A DNA stretch of 19,360 bases from Chloroflexota bacterium (GTDB lineage: Bacteria > Chloroflexota > Anaerolineae > Aggregatilineales > Phototrophicaceae). A model generated the notes under the pieces. That model was not told where the DNA came from and ran no database searches. It was given only the letters and a program-made list of their open reading frames with translations. Position numbers and translations under genes: made by a program. The DNA is taken from positions 1-19,360 of the forward strand of contig JAEZAF010000012.1 in assembly GCA_023430545.1 (NCBI GenBank), written 5' to 3'. Shown one piece after another: positions 7,175-15,558 of this stretch. How positions within the stretch are numbered: the first letter of the stretch is position 1; the number at the start of each line of letters is the position of its first letter.

Positions 7175-8977
7175 TCAGGGCCCGGTACAGAAGGCCGGTG
7201 GTGCCGTCAGGAATGGCACAATATCGATCAGGCCCAGAAGCTGTCCGGGGGCCGCGCCGAGTGAGCTGCCCCACCAGTTGTTTTCGAGATTCAGCGGTGT
7301 GATAGCCCCAATCGAGGTATAGTGCACGGCGGCCCCGGTGGGTGCGGTATTGGCTTCAAAACAGTTTCCGCTGCCGGTGGTGCTGGGGCTGTCGATTAAC
7401 AGGCCACCGCCGCTGGTGACCGCCTGATTATTGCGTATACGCGAACCGGTGAGAGTCATGATGCCGCTGACCTGATTGCGTATCGCGCCACCCTGACGAG
7501 CATTGTTATTGATGATGGTGGTGCCGGAGATATTCACCACGGCGCTGAAATTGAAAATGCCGCCACCGAAGTTTGTCGCGCTGTTGCCGCCGATATAACT
7601 GCCGGTGATATTCAACTGTGTAGCTGTACCGACGCTGTAAATCGCACCACCCAGAATGGAGTCATTGAAACGGATCAGGGAACTGATCACGGTGGTCACG
7701 CCGTTATTCAGATAGAGTGCGCCGCCATCGCTGAGGGCGGTGTTATCGATTATCGTAACCTGATTCAGAATCAGCACACCGCTGGAGAAAATGGCCCCAC
7801 CAAACGGCGCGAATCCATTGCTCAGTGTCAGGCTGATGATGGTCAGATTTCCAGTTGATGTCACCCGCAGCAGCCGGAACTGCGGTGCGGTTGACTGGCG
7901 CGTGAGCGTGGCGTTGAAGCCCCTGATCTCAATCGGGGTGGTGATTTGTGGCAGGCCGTTATCAACACCGATCAAAGTCGTCAGGACATAGGTGCCGTTT
8001 GGTGTCAGGCAGATCACGTCAAGTGATGGCGTCAGATTGGCCGTATTGATTGCCTCGACCAGTCCACCCGCGCCGTAGACCAGCCCGTTCGGGATGCTAA
8101 AGGTGCAGCCGGGTGCAATCGGCGTCGAGGTAGGGGTTGGTGTTACGGTTGATGTCGATGTCGCCGTTGCAGTGGCCGTTGATGTCGCGGTTGCGGTCGG
8201 CGTAGAAGTCGATGTAGGTGTGGCGGTTGGTGTGGACGACGGGGTCGGGGGCACATTCGATGCCGTCGCCGTTGCTGTCGCACTGGCCGTCGATGTTGGA
8301 GTCCCAGTAGGAGTCGATGTCGCTGTACTGGTCGGCGTGCTGGTCGGCGTATTGGTTGGCGTTGGCGTACTTGTATTGACGACGGTCCCCGTCGGCGTGT
8401 CTGACGGCGTCGATGTCGCCGCTGTCGTGGCAGTATCGGTTGCGGTAATGTCTACGGTGGTCGCCGTCGCTGTTGGTGTCGCGCTGGAGGTTTCCTCTGA
8501 TGTTGGTGTAAATGTCGGAGCTTCCGACGTAGCGCTGCTGGACGGAGTCGGCGTTGGCTCTTCTGTAGCCGTCGGCGTCGGGGTGAGTTTTTGCGTTACA
8601 TCCACCGTCGGAATGACCGTGGGTTCTTCGGTAGGCTCGGTGGTTGGTTCGGCAGTCGGGATCACCGTAGCCTCTGAGGTTGGCTCTGGCGTGACTGGTG
8701 GGATGGGGTCCTCAGTAATGACGACGGTCGGCTGCTGTGTAGGTTCGGGTGTGATATCCGGGGTTGATGGGGTGGTTGGCTCTGGCGTCGGCGCTTCAGG
8801 CGTTACCTGAACGGTTGGCGTGATCTCTGCCGTACCGTGATGAGTCTGCTGAGTGTGGATACCGGTATCGACTGGGGAACTCGCGGCGGAGTATCCAGAA
8901 TACGCGATGAGGCTGACCTGACCGAGTAAAGTTCCGGCCAGCAGCATAACGCCCAACAACTGGCGTAGTGGACTCAT
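7175..8977 (-). CDS. Secreted Thr/Pro-rich protein with a right-handed beta-helix domain
   Basis: 600 residues of unknown function. An N-terminal signal peptide runs from MSPLRQLLGVMLLAG to about residue 31. Residues 53-287 are a low-complexity linker of PT, ST, AT and PEPT units, probably an extended and possibly glycosylated stalk. From Cys291 a folded domain begins with YGAGGLVEAINTAN, which resembles the CSLREAI-type start of many beta-helix proteins. It continues to about 588 with GGAI/GGGI and N-rich turns (GGAIFSSG, GGALYLNN, GGAIYSVG, GGGIFNFS, GGAIRNQ, GGGLLID), as in polymorphic-outer-membrane-type parallel beta-helices. It ends NNWWGSS...FCTGP with no C-terminal membrane helix or LPxTG, so it is probably released or held non-covalently. 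An adhesin, sugar-binding or glycan-acting role is possible, but no catalytic residues can be named. Confidence 0.85.
   Translation of the reverse strand: MSPLRQLLGVMLLAGTLLGQVSLIAYSGYSAASSPVDTGIHTQQTHHGTAEITPTVQVTPEAPTPEPTTPSTPDITPEPTQQPTVVITEDPIPPVTPEPTSEATVIPTAEPTTEPTEEPTVIPTVDVTQKLTPTPTATEEPTPTPSSSATSEAPTFTPTSEETSSATPTATATTVDITATDTATTAATSTPSDTPTGTVVNTSTPTPTNTPTSTPTSTATSTPTGTPTSTASATATATASNVPPTPSSTPTATPTSTSTPTATATSTATATATSTSTVTPTPTSTPIAPGCTFSIPNGLVYGAGGLVEAINTANLTPSLDVICLTPNGTYVLTTLIGVDNGLPQITTPIEIRGFNATLTRQSTAPQFRLLRVTSTGNLTIISLTLSNGFAPFGGAIFSSGVLILNQVTIIDNTALSDGGALYLNNGVTTVISSLIRFNDSILGGAIYSVGTATQLNITGSYIGGNSATNFGGGIFNFSAVVNISGTTIINNNARQGGAIRNQVSGIMTLTGSRIRNNQAVTSGGGLLIDSPSTTGSGNCFEANTAPTGAAVHYTSIGAITPLNLENNWWGSSLGAAPGQLLGLIDIVPFLTAPPAFCTGP
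8117..8821. repeat. Degenerate coding repeat for the Thr/Pro linker
   Basis: About 700 bp made of short imperfect units such as GTCGGCGT, GTTGGTGT and GTCGATGT (plus-strand reading) that encode the Pro/Thr/Ser/Ala stalk of the minus-strand gene. The units vary in third positions, so it is not a perfect tandem repeat. The opposite strand is open for 238 codons only because of this composition. Confidence 0.7.
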
Positions 8978-9042
8978 GGAGTGCGAAATCCCCGGGACGA
9001 TAGAAAATGGTCTGGATTACGTTTCTGTTGCGTTAAAAGGTG

Positions 9043-9048
9043 AGTATA
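9043..9048 (-). promoter_or_regulatory. Candidate -10 box of the beta-helix gene
   Basis: Reads TATACT on the minus strand, 66 nt before the ATG at 8977, within an AT-rich stretch. No recognisable -35 was found at the usual distance. Confidence 0.25.
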
Positions 9049-9120
9049 ACATATCGTATTTCATCAGGATGCGTTTTGGGAAAAATTTACTAATTTCAAA
9101 GTGTAAAGATTGTGTTGGGT

Positions 9121-9145
9121 TGTTTGAACGTGTCGTGCTCAAACA
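9121..9145. repeat. Inverted repeat upstream of the kinase promoter
   Basis: TGTTTGA (9121-9127) and TCAAACA (9139-9145) are perfect 7-bp complements with 11 nt between. ACG at 9128-9130 can also pair with CGT at 9134-9136, leaving a 2-nt bulge. The right arm ends just before the candidate -35, so it could be an operator; it could also be a stem-loop. Confidence 0.5.
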
Positions 9146-9146
9146 T

Positions 9147-9174
9147 TTGTGCAGGTCATTAAAAACGATATAGT
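9147..9174 (+). promoter_or_regulatory. Candidate promoter of the kinase gene
   Basis: TTGTGC (9147-9152) and TATAGT (9169-9174) are separated by 16 nt. The predicted start near 9181 would give a leader of about 120 nt containing the ATGCGG elements. Confidence 0.4.
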
Positions 9175-9189
9175 TATCAGCCGGAGTGT

Positions 9190-9246
9190 ATGCGGGAGTG
9201 CAGCCGCATCTGTGTCTATTATTTGCGGTATGATGCATACCCGCAT
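9190..9246 (+). repeat. Four ATGCGG-type arms forming alternative hairpins in the kinase leader
   Basis: ATGCGG at 9190-9195 pairs with CCGCAT at 9204-9209 (8-nt loop). TGCGGTATG at 9224-9232 pairs with CATACCCGCA at 9236-9245, with one bulged C and a 3-nt loop. Because all four arms share the same core, the first and fourth, or second and third, can also pair. This is either a structured 5' leader with alternative folds or a cluster of protein-binding sites. Confidence 0.5.
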
Positions 9247-9299
9247 CCCAGACATTGGTACCACGGGATACTGAAAGCGTGAGGTAGGACAGCCTCGGT

Positions 9300-12200
9300 A
9301 TGGATGAACTGATTGGAAAAACGCTGCGCAGTTACGAAATCCGCAGTGTGATCGGCGTCGGCGGATTTGGCACCGTTTATCGCGCTTATCAGACGAGTAT
9401 CGCACGTGATGTGGCAATCAAGGTGATTTCGCCTCAGGCTGCCAATAGCGAGCGCTTCATACAGAATTTCGAACGTGAAGCGAAGCTCATCGGTCGGCTG
9501 GAGCATCCGCATATTGTGCCAGTGTTCGATTTCTGGCGTGACCCGCACGGCGCGTATATCGTCATGCGTTACATCGGGGGTGGAAGCGTAGAAGCCTCGC
9601 TGATTCAGAACGGGCCGTGGTCGCTGGAGCAAACTGCTGACCTGCTTGATCAGGTTGCGTCCGCGCTGTGGGAAGCTCACCGTAACAACGTCGTGCATCA
9701 GGATATCAAGGCGGCCAATATTCTGCTCGATCAGCAGGGTAATGCTTATCTAAGCGACTTCGGTATCGCCAAGGAACTCGATCAGCTCGACGAACCTGTC
9801 GATAAAGAGGAAATCCTGTCCGGCAGCGAAGCCGGAGCCAGCGGCGCACAGCCGACGATTCACGGGTCACCGGAGTACATGGCCCCGGAGCAGATTCTGC
9901 GTATGTCGGTCGATGCACGCACCGATATTTACAGCCTCGGTGTGGTGCTGTATGAGATTCTGGCGGCTGATAAGGCTTTTCATGCCGCCAACGATGATGC
10001 GCTGCTGCGTAAACAATTATACGAAAAGGTCCCTTTGGTGAGGACCACACGCCCTGACATCCCGCCGCAGATCGACCAGATTATCCAGCGTGCGACCAGC
10101 AAACACCCGAAGAATCGCTACAGTGATGTGCGGCAGATGGCGCGGGAATTCCGGCAGGTGGTCTCTGCACCAGAGCCGATTCTCATCACGGATATGCTGC
10201 CCGTCGAAGCCGTCGAAGAGACCGAGGCTGTCAACCCGTATAAAGGGCTGATGGCGTTTCAGGAAGCCGATGCAGAGAATTTCTTTGGCCGGGAAGCGCT
10301 GATTGAAAGACTGTATCTGCGGATGCTGGAACCGGTCGAGGGATCGCGATTTCTGGCGGTGGTCGGCGCAAGTGGCAGCGGAAAAAGCAGTGTCGTCCGC
10401 GCTGGGCTGATCCCAATGCTGCGTAAGAATGCGCCCCGCTGGTTTATCGTCGAGATGACGCCGTCTTCTGATCCGTTTGCGCAGCTCACCGATGCAATCC
10501 TGCGGGTGGCCGTCAAACCCGATTATCCTTATGACGAAGTGGTGAGGCGCGGTGTAGACGGCCTGCATACGACACTGCGCCATGCACTTGATGAGCCGAA
10601 GCGCCAGCTCGTGCTGTTGATTGATCAGTTCGAAGAGCTTTTTACGCTGACTCCGGATGAGTCTGTCCGTCGGTTATTTATCGACAGCCTGCTGTATGCA
10701 CTCTCCGCCCCAGACAGCCAGCTTCGGGTGATTATCACGCTGCGTGCCGATTTTCTCGACCGTCCATTGTCCTACAGTGGACTAGGTGAGCTGCTGAACA
10801 AACGGCATGAGATGGTTATCCCCATGAACAGCGTGCAGCTTCAGCATGCCATTGAAAAGCCCGCTGAACGCGCTGGCTGTTCACTGGAAGATGGGCTTGC
10901 CACGCAGATTGTCCTTGACGCAGCGAATCAGGCCAATGTACTGCCGCTGATGCAGTTTGCCCTGATGCACCTGTTTGAAAACCGTAATCGGAAGACGCGA
11001 CAGCTCACGTTTGCGCAGTATAAGGACATTGGCGGCATCGTCGGTGCGCTGACGAAGCGTGCCGATCAGGTCTTTAATGCGCTGTCACCCGATGAGCAGA
11101 TGACCACCCAGCAGTTGTTTCTGCGTTTGGTGCGGATGGGTGAAGGTGAGGAAGACACGCGCCGCCGTGTGAATCTGGCCCAACTGCAAGCGGCTCAAAT
11201 TAACCAGAAGCATCTGCAGAAGGTGCTGGATACATTTACCAAAGCCCGCCTGCTTGTGTTAGATCGTGACTCTGAGACCCGCGAACCGACGGTCGAAATC
11301 GCACATGAGGCGATGCTCAAACACTGGAAGCAGTTGAAGACGTGGATTGATGACAATCGCGAAAGTCTGCGGATCGAGCAGCAGCTCAATCAGCAGACGG
11401 CCCAGTGGCTGGAACATCAGCAGGACCGCAGTGATCTGGCGACGGGAGCGCGGTTGCAGCGGTTTGAGGAACTGCTGCAAAGCCCGCATATCGTACTGGA
11501 AGATGATGCCAGAGCATATCTGAATGCTAGCATCGAGCGTCGTCAGTTCTTTCAGCGCCTGCGCACGGCGGCCATTGCCGGTGTAATGGTTATCGCGCTG
11601 ATCTTTGGTGTGCTGTTCCTGTTCGCACAGTCCGAAAGCCAGCGTGCCAACATCGCGCTGGATAATCTTGAACTTGCGCAAGCGACAACCGTCGCTGAAC
11701 GCAACCGCGCTGACGAGGAAAATCTGATCTCACGGTCACGGGAGCTGGCGATCCGCGCACTGCTGGATACACCTGCCAAGGATCTGCGTCTGCTGCTGAG
11801 CCGTGCGGCGGTGGGCGTGTCGGATACCGACAGCGCACTCAATACGCTACTGATGAATCTACAGGATCTGCTGCTGCTGGATCATGTGCTGCATGGGCCG
11901 TCTACGGATCTGCACACGGTGGCTTACAGTCCGGATGGGCGGTGGATTGCCGGTGGAGGCAGTGATTCCCGTGTGTATCTCTGGGATGCAGAGAGTGGCG
12001 CACTGCTGGATGTCGCACTGGAACATGGAGGTGAGATCGCGAGTGTCGCGTTCGATCGTACTGGATCGCGCGTGGTGACGGGTGGCAAAGATGGCAATGT
12101 GAGGCTGTGGTCGGTCCCGGATGGCGAGCTGATCGAGCGTGTGCCGGTGAATTCGAGTATCCGAAGCACGGCGTTCAGCCCGGATGATGCACTGGTGGCA

Positions 12201-13826
12201 GTCGCCGATGACAGCGGCCTGATTCATCTGCTGGACGGCGAAACACTGGAAGAACAGCGGCGTATTGAGGCGCATGAAGGCTCGGTATATGCGCTGGCGT
12301 TCAGCCCGGATGGGGAAACCCTGGCTTCGGGGGGGATTGATGATGTGATCCGGCTGTGGTCACTTGCCGATCCTGAGGCAGACCCGCAGGTGCTGACGGG
12401 ACACTCGAACTGGATCTGGACGCTGGCTTACAGTCCGGACGGACAGAGACTGGCATCGGGGGGATTTGATCACTCGGTTATCGTGTGGGATGTCGCTGAT
12501 AATTACAGCATTGAACAGCGTCTGAACGGTCATGCCGATACGGTGCGCGGCGTTGTCTTCAGTCCGAATAGCCGTCTGCTGGCAACCGGCGGCGATGACG
12601 ATCGAGTCATTCTGTGGAATGTACAGACAGGTGAAGCACTCTCAGCGATCCCATCCGAAAATCTGGTGGATGTGCGGACGCTGGCGTTCAACCCTGACAG
12701 CCGAGCTGCGGCATCTATTGTGATGGGAGGGCTGACGCCGAGGGTGGAGATCTGGAACCTGAGCGAAGAGTCACTGGTGGATGATGCCGAGCCCATTCCG
12801 CAGACGGTTCGCCAGATGTACTTTGATCCGCAAACCAACAGTCTTTGGGCTTTTGGAAATATCAATGCCGATCAGGAACCGGACGAGACAGTCGATATTG
12901 GCTGGCAGTGGTCGCCTGAAGATCAGGCGTATACCACGAAGGTCATCTATGAAGAGCTGATTATCCGTGAGACGACGGCGGCGGCCTTATCACCCGATGG
13001 CAGCCTGTGGGCGAATGCAGATGCGGATGGGGTCATTAAGCTGTTTGACGCGGCCAGCGGGAAAGCAGTTGGGGATGCGCTGCAAAGTGCGGAGCCAGGA
13101 ATATATTCGCTGGCATTCAGCCCGGATGGACAGTTGCTCGCGGCAGGTCATGTCTCGGGCAGAATTGGTCTGTGGCGTCGAGGCGCTGATGCAAAGTGGC
13201 AGCCACAAGATCTGGTGCTTGATGCGCACCTGGATCGGGTGGTGACGCTGGCCTTCAGTGCGGATGGGCGCTATCTGGCATCCGGCAGCCTGGACTCGAC
13301 TGCGATCCTGTGGGAAATAACAGGTGACAGCGCCGATTTGACCTCGCATACTGTCCTGAGTGCTCATTCGGAAGCGGTGATCAGTCTGGCGTTTAACCCC
13401 GATGGGTCGCTGCTGCTTTCAGGCGGGCGGGATGGGCTGGTGGCGGTCTGGGATGTCGGCACAGGAACGCTGAGGCAGCAGATCCGCCTGCATACCAGTT
13501 GGGTCGGTGCGCTGGCCTTCAGCCATAATGGCGCATATTTTGTCTCCGGAAGCCGTGACAATACCGCCCTGCTGTGGAGTATCCGCGAAGGGGTGGCAAA
13601 TCCCATTGGGCGGCCTTTCAGGATGGGGCAGGCGGTCACTTCGGCGGTGTTCAGCCCGGATGACCGCTATCTGGCGCTGGGAGGTGAAAACGGTCGTATC
13701 CGTATCTGGCAGGCCAGTGTCGAGGACTGGATGGCGACGGCCTGCCGACAGGCAAATCGCAATCTGACCGACGCTGAGATCCAGACTTATCTGTACGGGT
13801 CTGATCCGCTGGAAAGCTGCCAGTGA
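9300..13826 (+). CDS. Membrane Ser/Thr kinase-nSTAND NTPase-WD40 fusion protein
   Basis: 1508 residues. Kinase domain (about 12-285): glycine loop GVGGFGTV (19-26), VAIK with Lys41, Glu60 region, DFG (153-155) and MAPEQ (194-198). The catalytic loop reads HQDIKAANILL (133-143), so the HRD Arg is Gln, a non-RD kinase with Asp135 and Asn140 kept. NPYKGLMAF (312-320) opens an nSTAND NTPase with Walker A GASGSGKSS (356-364), Walker B LVLLIDQFEE (437-446) and ITLRADF (479-485). One membrane helix lies at about 756-776, followed by a short coiled coil (780-820). About 14 WD40 blades (864-1475) suggest two 7-blade propellers; one near residue 1160-1205 is degenerate. The tail ACRQANRNLT...ESC (1481-1507) has a Cys at each end. 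Kinase and NTPase are expected inside and the propellers outside. AGGA 10 nt upstream supports the ATG. Confidence 0.93.
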   Translation: MDELIGKTLRSYEIRSVIGVGGFGTVYRAYQTSIARDVAIKVISPQAANSERFIQNFEREAKLIGRLEHPHIVPVFDFWRDPHGAYIVMRYIGGGSVEASLIQNGPWSLEQTADLLDQVASALWEAHRNNVVHQDIKAANILLDQQGNAYLSDFGIAKELDQLDEPVDKEEILSGSEAGASGAQPTIHGSPEYMAPEQILRMSVDARTDIYSLGVVLYEILAADKAFHAANDDALLRKQLYEKVPLVRTTRPDIPPQIDQIIQRATSKHPKNRYSDVRQMAREFRQVVSAPEPILITDMLPVEAVEETEAVNPYKGLMAFQEADAENFFGREALIERLYLRMLEPVEGSRFLAVVGASGSGKSSVVRAGLIPMLRKNAPRWFIVEMTPSSDPFAQLTDAILRVAVKPDYPYDEVVRRGVDGLHTTLRHALDEPKRQLVLLIDQFEELFTLTPDESVRRLFIDSLLYALSAPDSQLRVIITLRADFLDRPLSYSGLGELLNKRHEMVIPMNSVQLQHAIEKPAERAGCSLEDGLATQIVLDAANQANVLPLMQFALMHLFENRNRKTRQLTFAQYKDIGGIVGALTKRADQVFNALSPDEQMTTQQLFLRLVRMGEGEEDTRRRVNLAQLQAAQINQKHLQKVLDTFTKARLLVLDRDSETREPTVEIAHEAMLKHWKQLKTWIDDNRESLRIEQQLNQQTAQWLEHQQDRSDLATGARLQRFEELLQSPHIVLEDDARAYLNASIERRQFFQRLRTAAIAGVMVIALIFGVLFLFAQSESQRANIALDNLELAQATTVAERNRADEENLISRSRELAIRALLDTPAKDLRLLLSRAAVGVSDTDSALNTLLMNLQDLLLLDHVLHGPSTDLHTVAYSPDGRWIAGGGSDSRVYLWDAESGALLDVALEHGGEIASVAFDRTGSRVVTGGKDGNVRLWSVPDGELIERVPVNSSIRSTAFSPDDALVAVADDSGLIHLLDGETLEEQRRIEAHEGSVYALAFSPDGETLASGGIDDVIRLWSLADPEADPQVLTGHSNWIWTLAYSPDGQRLASGGFDHSVIVWDVADNYSIEQRLNGHADTVRGVVFSPNSRLLATGGDDDRVILWNVQTGEALSAIPSENLVDVRTLAFNPDSRAAASIVMGGLTPRVEIWNLSEESLVDDAEPIPQTVRQMYFDPQTNSLWAFGNINADQEPDETVDIGWQWSPEDQAYTTKVIYEELIIRETTAAALSPDGSLWANADADGVIKLFDAASGKAVGDALQSAEPGIYSLAFSPDGQLLAAGHVSGRIGLWRRGADAKWQPQDLVLDAHLDRVVTLAFSADGRYLASGSLDSTAILWEITGDSADLTSHTVLSAHSEAVISLAFNPDGSLLLSGGRDGLVAVWDVGTGTLRQQIRLHTSWVGALAFSHNGAYFVSGSRDNTALLWSIREGVANPIGRPFRMGQAVTSAVFSPDDRYLALGGENGRIRIWQASVEDWMATACRQANRNLTDAEIQTYLYGSDPLESCQ

Positions 13827-13906
13827 TTACGATTCAAAGAGAATACTCTGAAAAAACGACTGCCTATCGTAACAATATGATGCCTGATGAACTTTGCTCG
13901 CTGACT

Positions 13907-13910
13907 GGAG
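13907..13910 (+). promoter_or_regulatory. Ribosome binding site of the SH3b/FecR-like gene
   Basis: GGAG followed by 7 nt and then ATG at 13918. This selects 13918 over an upstream in-frame TTG at 13894, which would place eight polar or charged residues before the signal peptide. Confidence 0.7.
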
Positions 13911-13917
13911 AATTCGC

Positions 13918-15519
13918 ATGAGAACACTGCGCCTGCTGGGACTGCTGACCTTCAGCCTGATGCTGATGGTGACACTGAGCGTTCAGGCTCAAACCGAAGC
14001 GCCGGACACAACGCCGGAGACGGCTGTCACTGAAGAAATGATGACCGAAGAAGCTTTCGAAGGGACAATGACACCGACGACCGCACCGACGCTGTCACCA
14101 CAGGAAATCGAGGACTGCCCGGTGCTTGTACAGGAAGCGCTCGATGTCACCAAGACCACCTGCGACTCGCTGGCGAACAACGAGGTCTGCTACGGACATT
14201 CGACGCTGGAGGCGGCATCTCGTCCTGGTTTTGCTGATTTCAAATTTGATGAGCCGGGGGACATCGAAGAGGTTATCGAGATGCAGAGCCTGAGCCTGAG
14301 TCCGATGGATCTCACCAATCAGGAGTGGGGTGTTATCCTGATGCGGGTGCGTACCACCCTGGCACAGCAGAGCAGCACGACTGAGACACAAGGTGCACCA
14401 CAAACTGCGCCTGATGCTTCATCAGACAGTGACCTTACCCCTCAGGCTCCTGTCACATTTGTCGTGTTTGGCGATACCAAGCTGACCGCGCCGACCACGA
14501 TTATCGAAGGACGGCTGAATGGAAACGCCAGAATGCGTGCGCTTCCCTCCACATCGAGCGAGATTGTGACCGTACTGGAAGCCGGGGCTGATCTGGTCCT
14601 CAATGGACGCACACCGGCATCAGACTGGATACGGGTGCGCATTATCAATGAGGCGGGTGGGGTGAATTACGGCTGGATTGCCGCCGATCTGGTCGAGGTG
14701 GAACCGGAGATTGACCTTGATACGCTCGATGAAATCGTCGATGCACAGGTAACGAGTGAGTCTCCGCTGAACTATGGCCCAATGCAGGCGTTTTACTTCC
14801 AGAGTGGTGCGACGGATGCCCCGTGCGAAGCAGCCCCGAACAGCGGCATGCTGATTCAGACTCCGGAAGGTCAGGCGACCGTCACGCTCTGGATCGACGA
14901 AGTGGTGATCGAGCTGAATGGTACGACTTATGTCCAGACCGGTGACAACGGCGACCTGACGCTGAGTTCCCTCGATGGCATTGTCAGTGTAACAGCGAAT
15001 GGCAGCACACGCACCGCCGTTCCGGGTGTACAGGTGACCGTCCCGCTGACGGCTGACCTGACCGCTGCGGGTGTTCCGAATGACCCGCAGCCGATTGATC
15101 CTGATAACCTTCAGGCACTGCCAGTCGATCTGCTGGATACACCGGTGACAATCCCAGACGCGCTGACTGTGCCCGCGGGGGCACCTGCGCCGGGGCGTTG
15201 GTCCTTCCGCTGGGATGTTACAGAGGCGACCTGTCCCGGTGGACGAGTCGTAGGATTTGAGGCATCCGGTGTGCCTTCAGCATTGAACCTGAGTGGTGAC
15301 GGGACGATGGTCGAATACGGGAATAATGCGTATCAGCGGGTTGCCGAGGGGGTCTATCAGAACGAGTATACCGATCCTGAAGGTAACACCCATCGCGATA
15401 CGCTCAACGTGCTGGCACTGGACCGCATTCAGGGCGAGTCGGTGATCGAAGTCTTTGCACAGACACCTGAATGTACGCTGACGATTCCGTTTACTCTGAC
15501 ACTGGTCGCGGGATCGTAA
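13918..15519 (+). CDS. Secreted SH3b-domain protein with a FecR-like region
   Basis: 533 residues from the ATG at 13918. The signal peptide MRTLRLLGLLTFSLMLMVTLSVQA ends near residue 24 and is followed by an acidic Thr/Pro/Glu-rich spacer. A compact Cys-containing region (67-150) has three cysteines and CYGHSTLEA, a motif I recall from Chloroflexota secreted proteins. An SH3b domain (about 197-260) has NARMRALPS and YGWIAADLVEV. A FecR-like beta region (about 304-378) contains GMLIQTPEGQATVTL and VSVTANGSTRTAVPGVQVTV. A C-terminal beta-rich domain (426-530) has two more cysteines. No enzyme motif was seen. It lies 91 nt downstream of the kinase gene on the same strand and is probably co-transcribed. 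A role as an extracytoplasmic partner or ligand-binding protein is inferred from position; cell-wall or glycan binding by the SH3b domain is the usual family suggestion. Confidence 0.85.
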   Translation: MRTLRLLGLLTFSLMLMVTLSVQAQTEAPDTTPETAVTEEMMTEEAFEGTMTPTTAPTLSPQEIEDCPVLVQEALDVTKTTCDSLANNEVCYGHSTLEAASRPGFADFKFDEPGDIEEVIEMQSLSLSPMDLTNQEWGVILMRVRTTLAQQSSTTETQGAPQTAPDASSDSDLTPQAPVTFVVFGDTKLTAPTTIIEGRLNGNARMRALPSTSSEIVTVLEAGADLVLNGRTPASDWIRVRIINEAGGVNYGWIAADLVEVEPEIDLDTLDEIVDAQVTSESPLNYGPMQAFYFQSGATDAPCEAAPNSGMLIQTPEGQATVTLWIDEVVIELNGTTYVQTGDNGDLTLSSLDGIVSVTANGSTRTAVPGVQVTVPLTADLTAAGVPNDPQPIDPDNLQALPVDLLDTPVTIPDALTVPAGAPAPGRWSFRWDVTEATCPGGRVVGFEASGVPSALNLSGDGTMVEYGNNAYQRVAEGVYQNEYTDPEGNTHRDTLNVLALDRIQGESVIEVFAQTPECTLTIPFTLTLVAGS

Positions 15520-15558
15520 TCAGAATACACACTGTTGGCGGGATGTGGTGGGTGAGCG

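Larger units (their letters stand above)
8978..9299. other. Divergent, AT-richer intergenic region of 322 bp
   Basis: Lies between the beta-helix gene (minus) and the kinase gene (plus). The left part is visibly richer in A and T than the surrounding genes and contains a possible minus-strand -10 (TATACT, 9043-9048). The right part holds a candidate kinase promoter and several inverted repeats, listed separately. No convincing small gene was seen. Confidence 0.6.

Noticed and set aside
8094..8810. Plus-strand open frame of 238 codons rich in Val, Gly and Asp
   Set aside because: It is the exact antisense of the Thr/Pro-linker DNA. The VGVGVxV pattern follows from the complement of PT/ST/AT codons, and the minus-strand gene has a signal peptide and a folded domain.
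9300..13826. Anti-phage defence system based on the STAND domain
   Set aside because: No nuclease, toxin, protease or mobile-element gene is next to it, and the membrane helix, WD40 sensor and secreted neighbour fit signalling better. It cannot be excluded from sequence alone.
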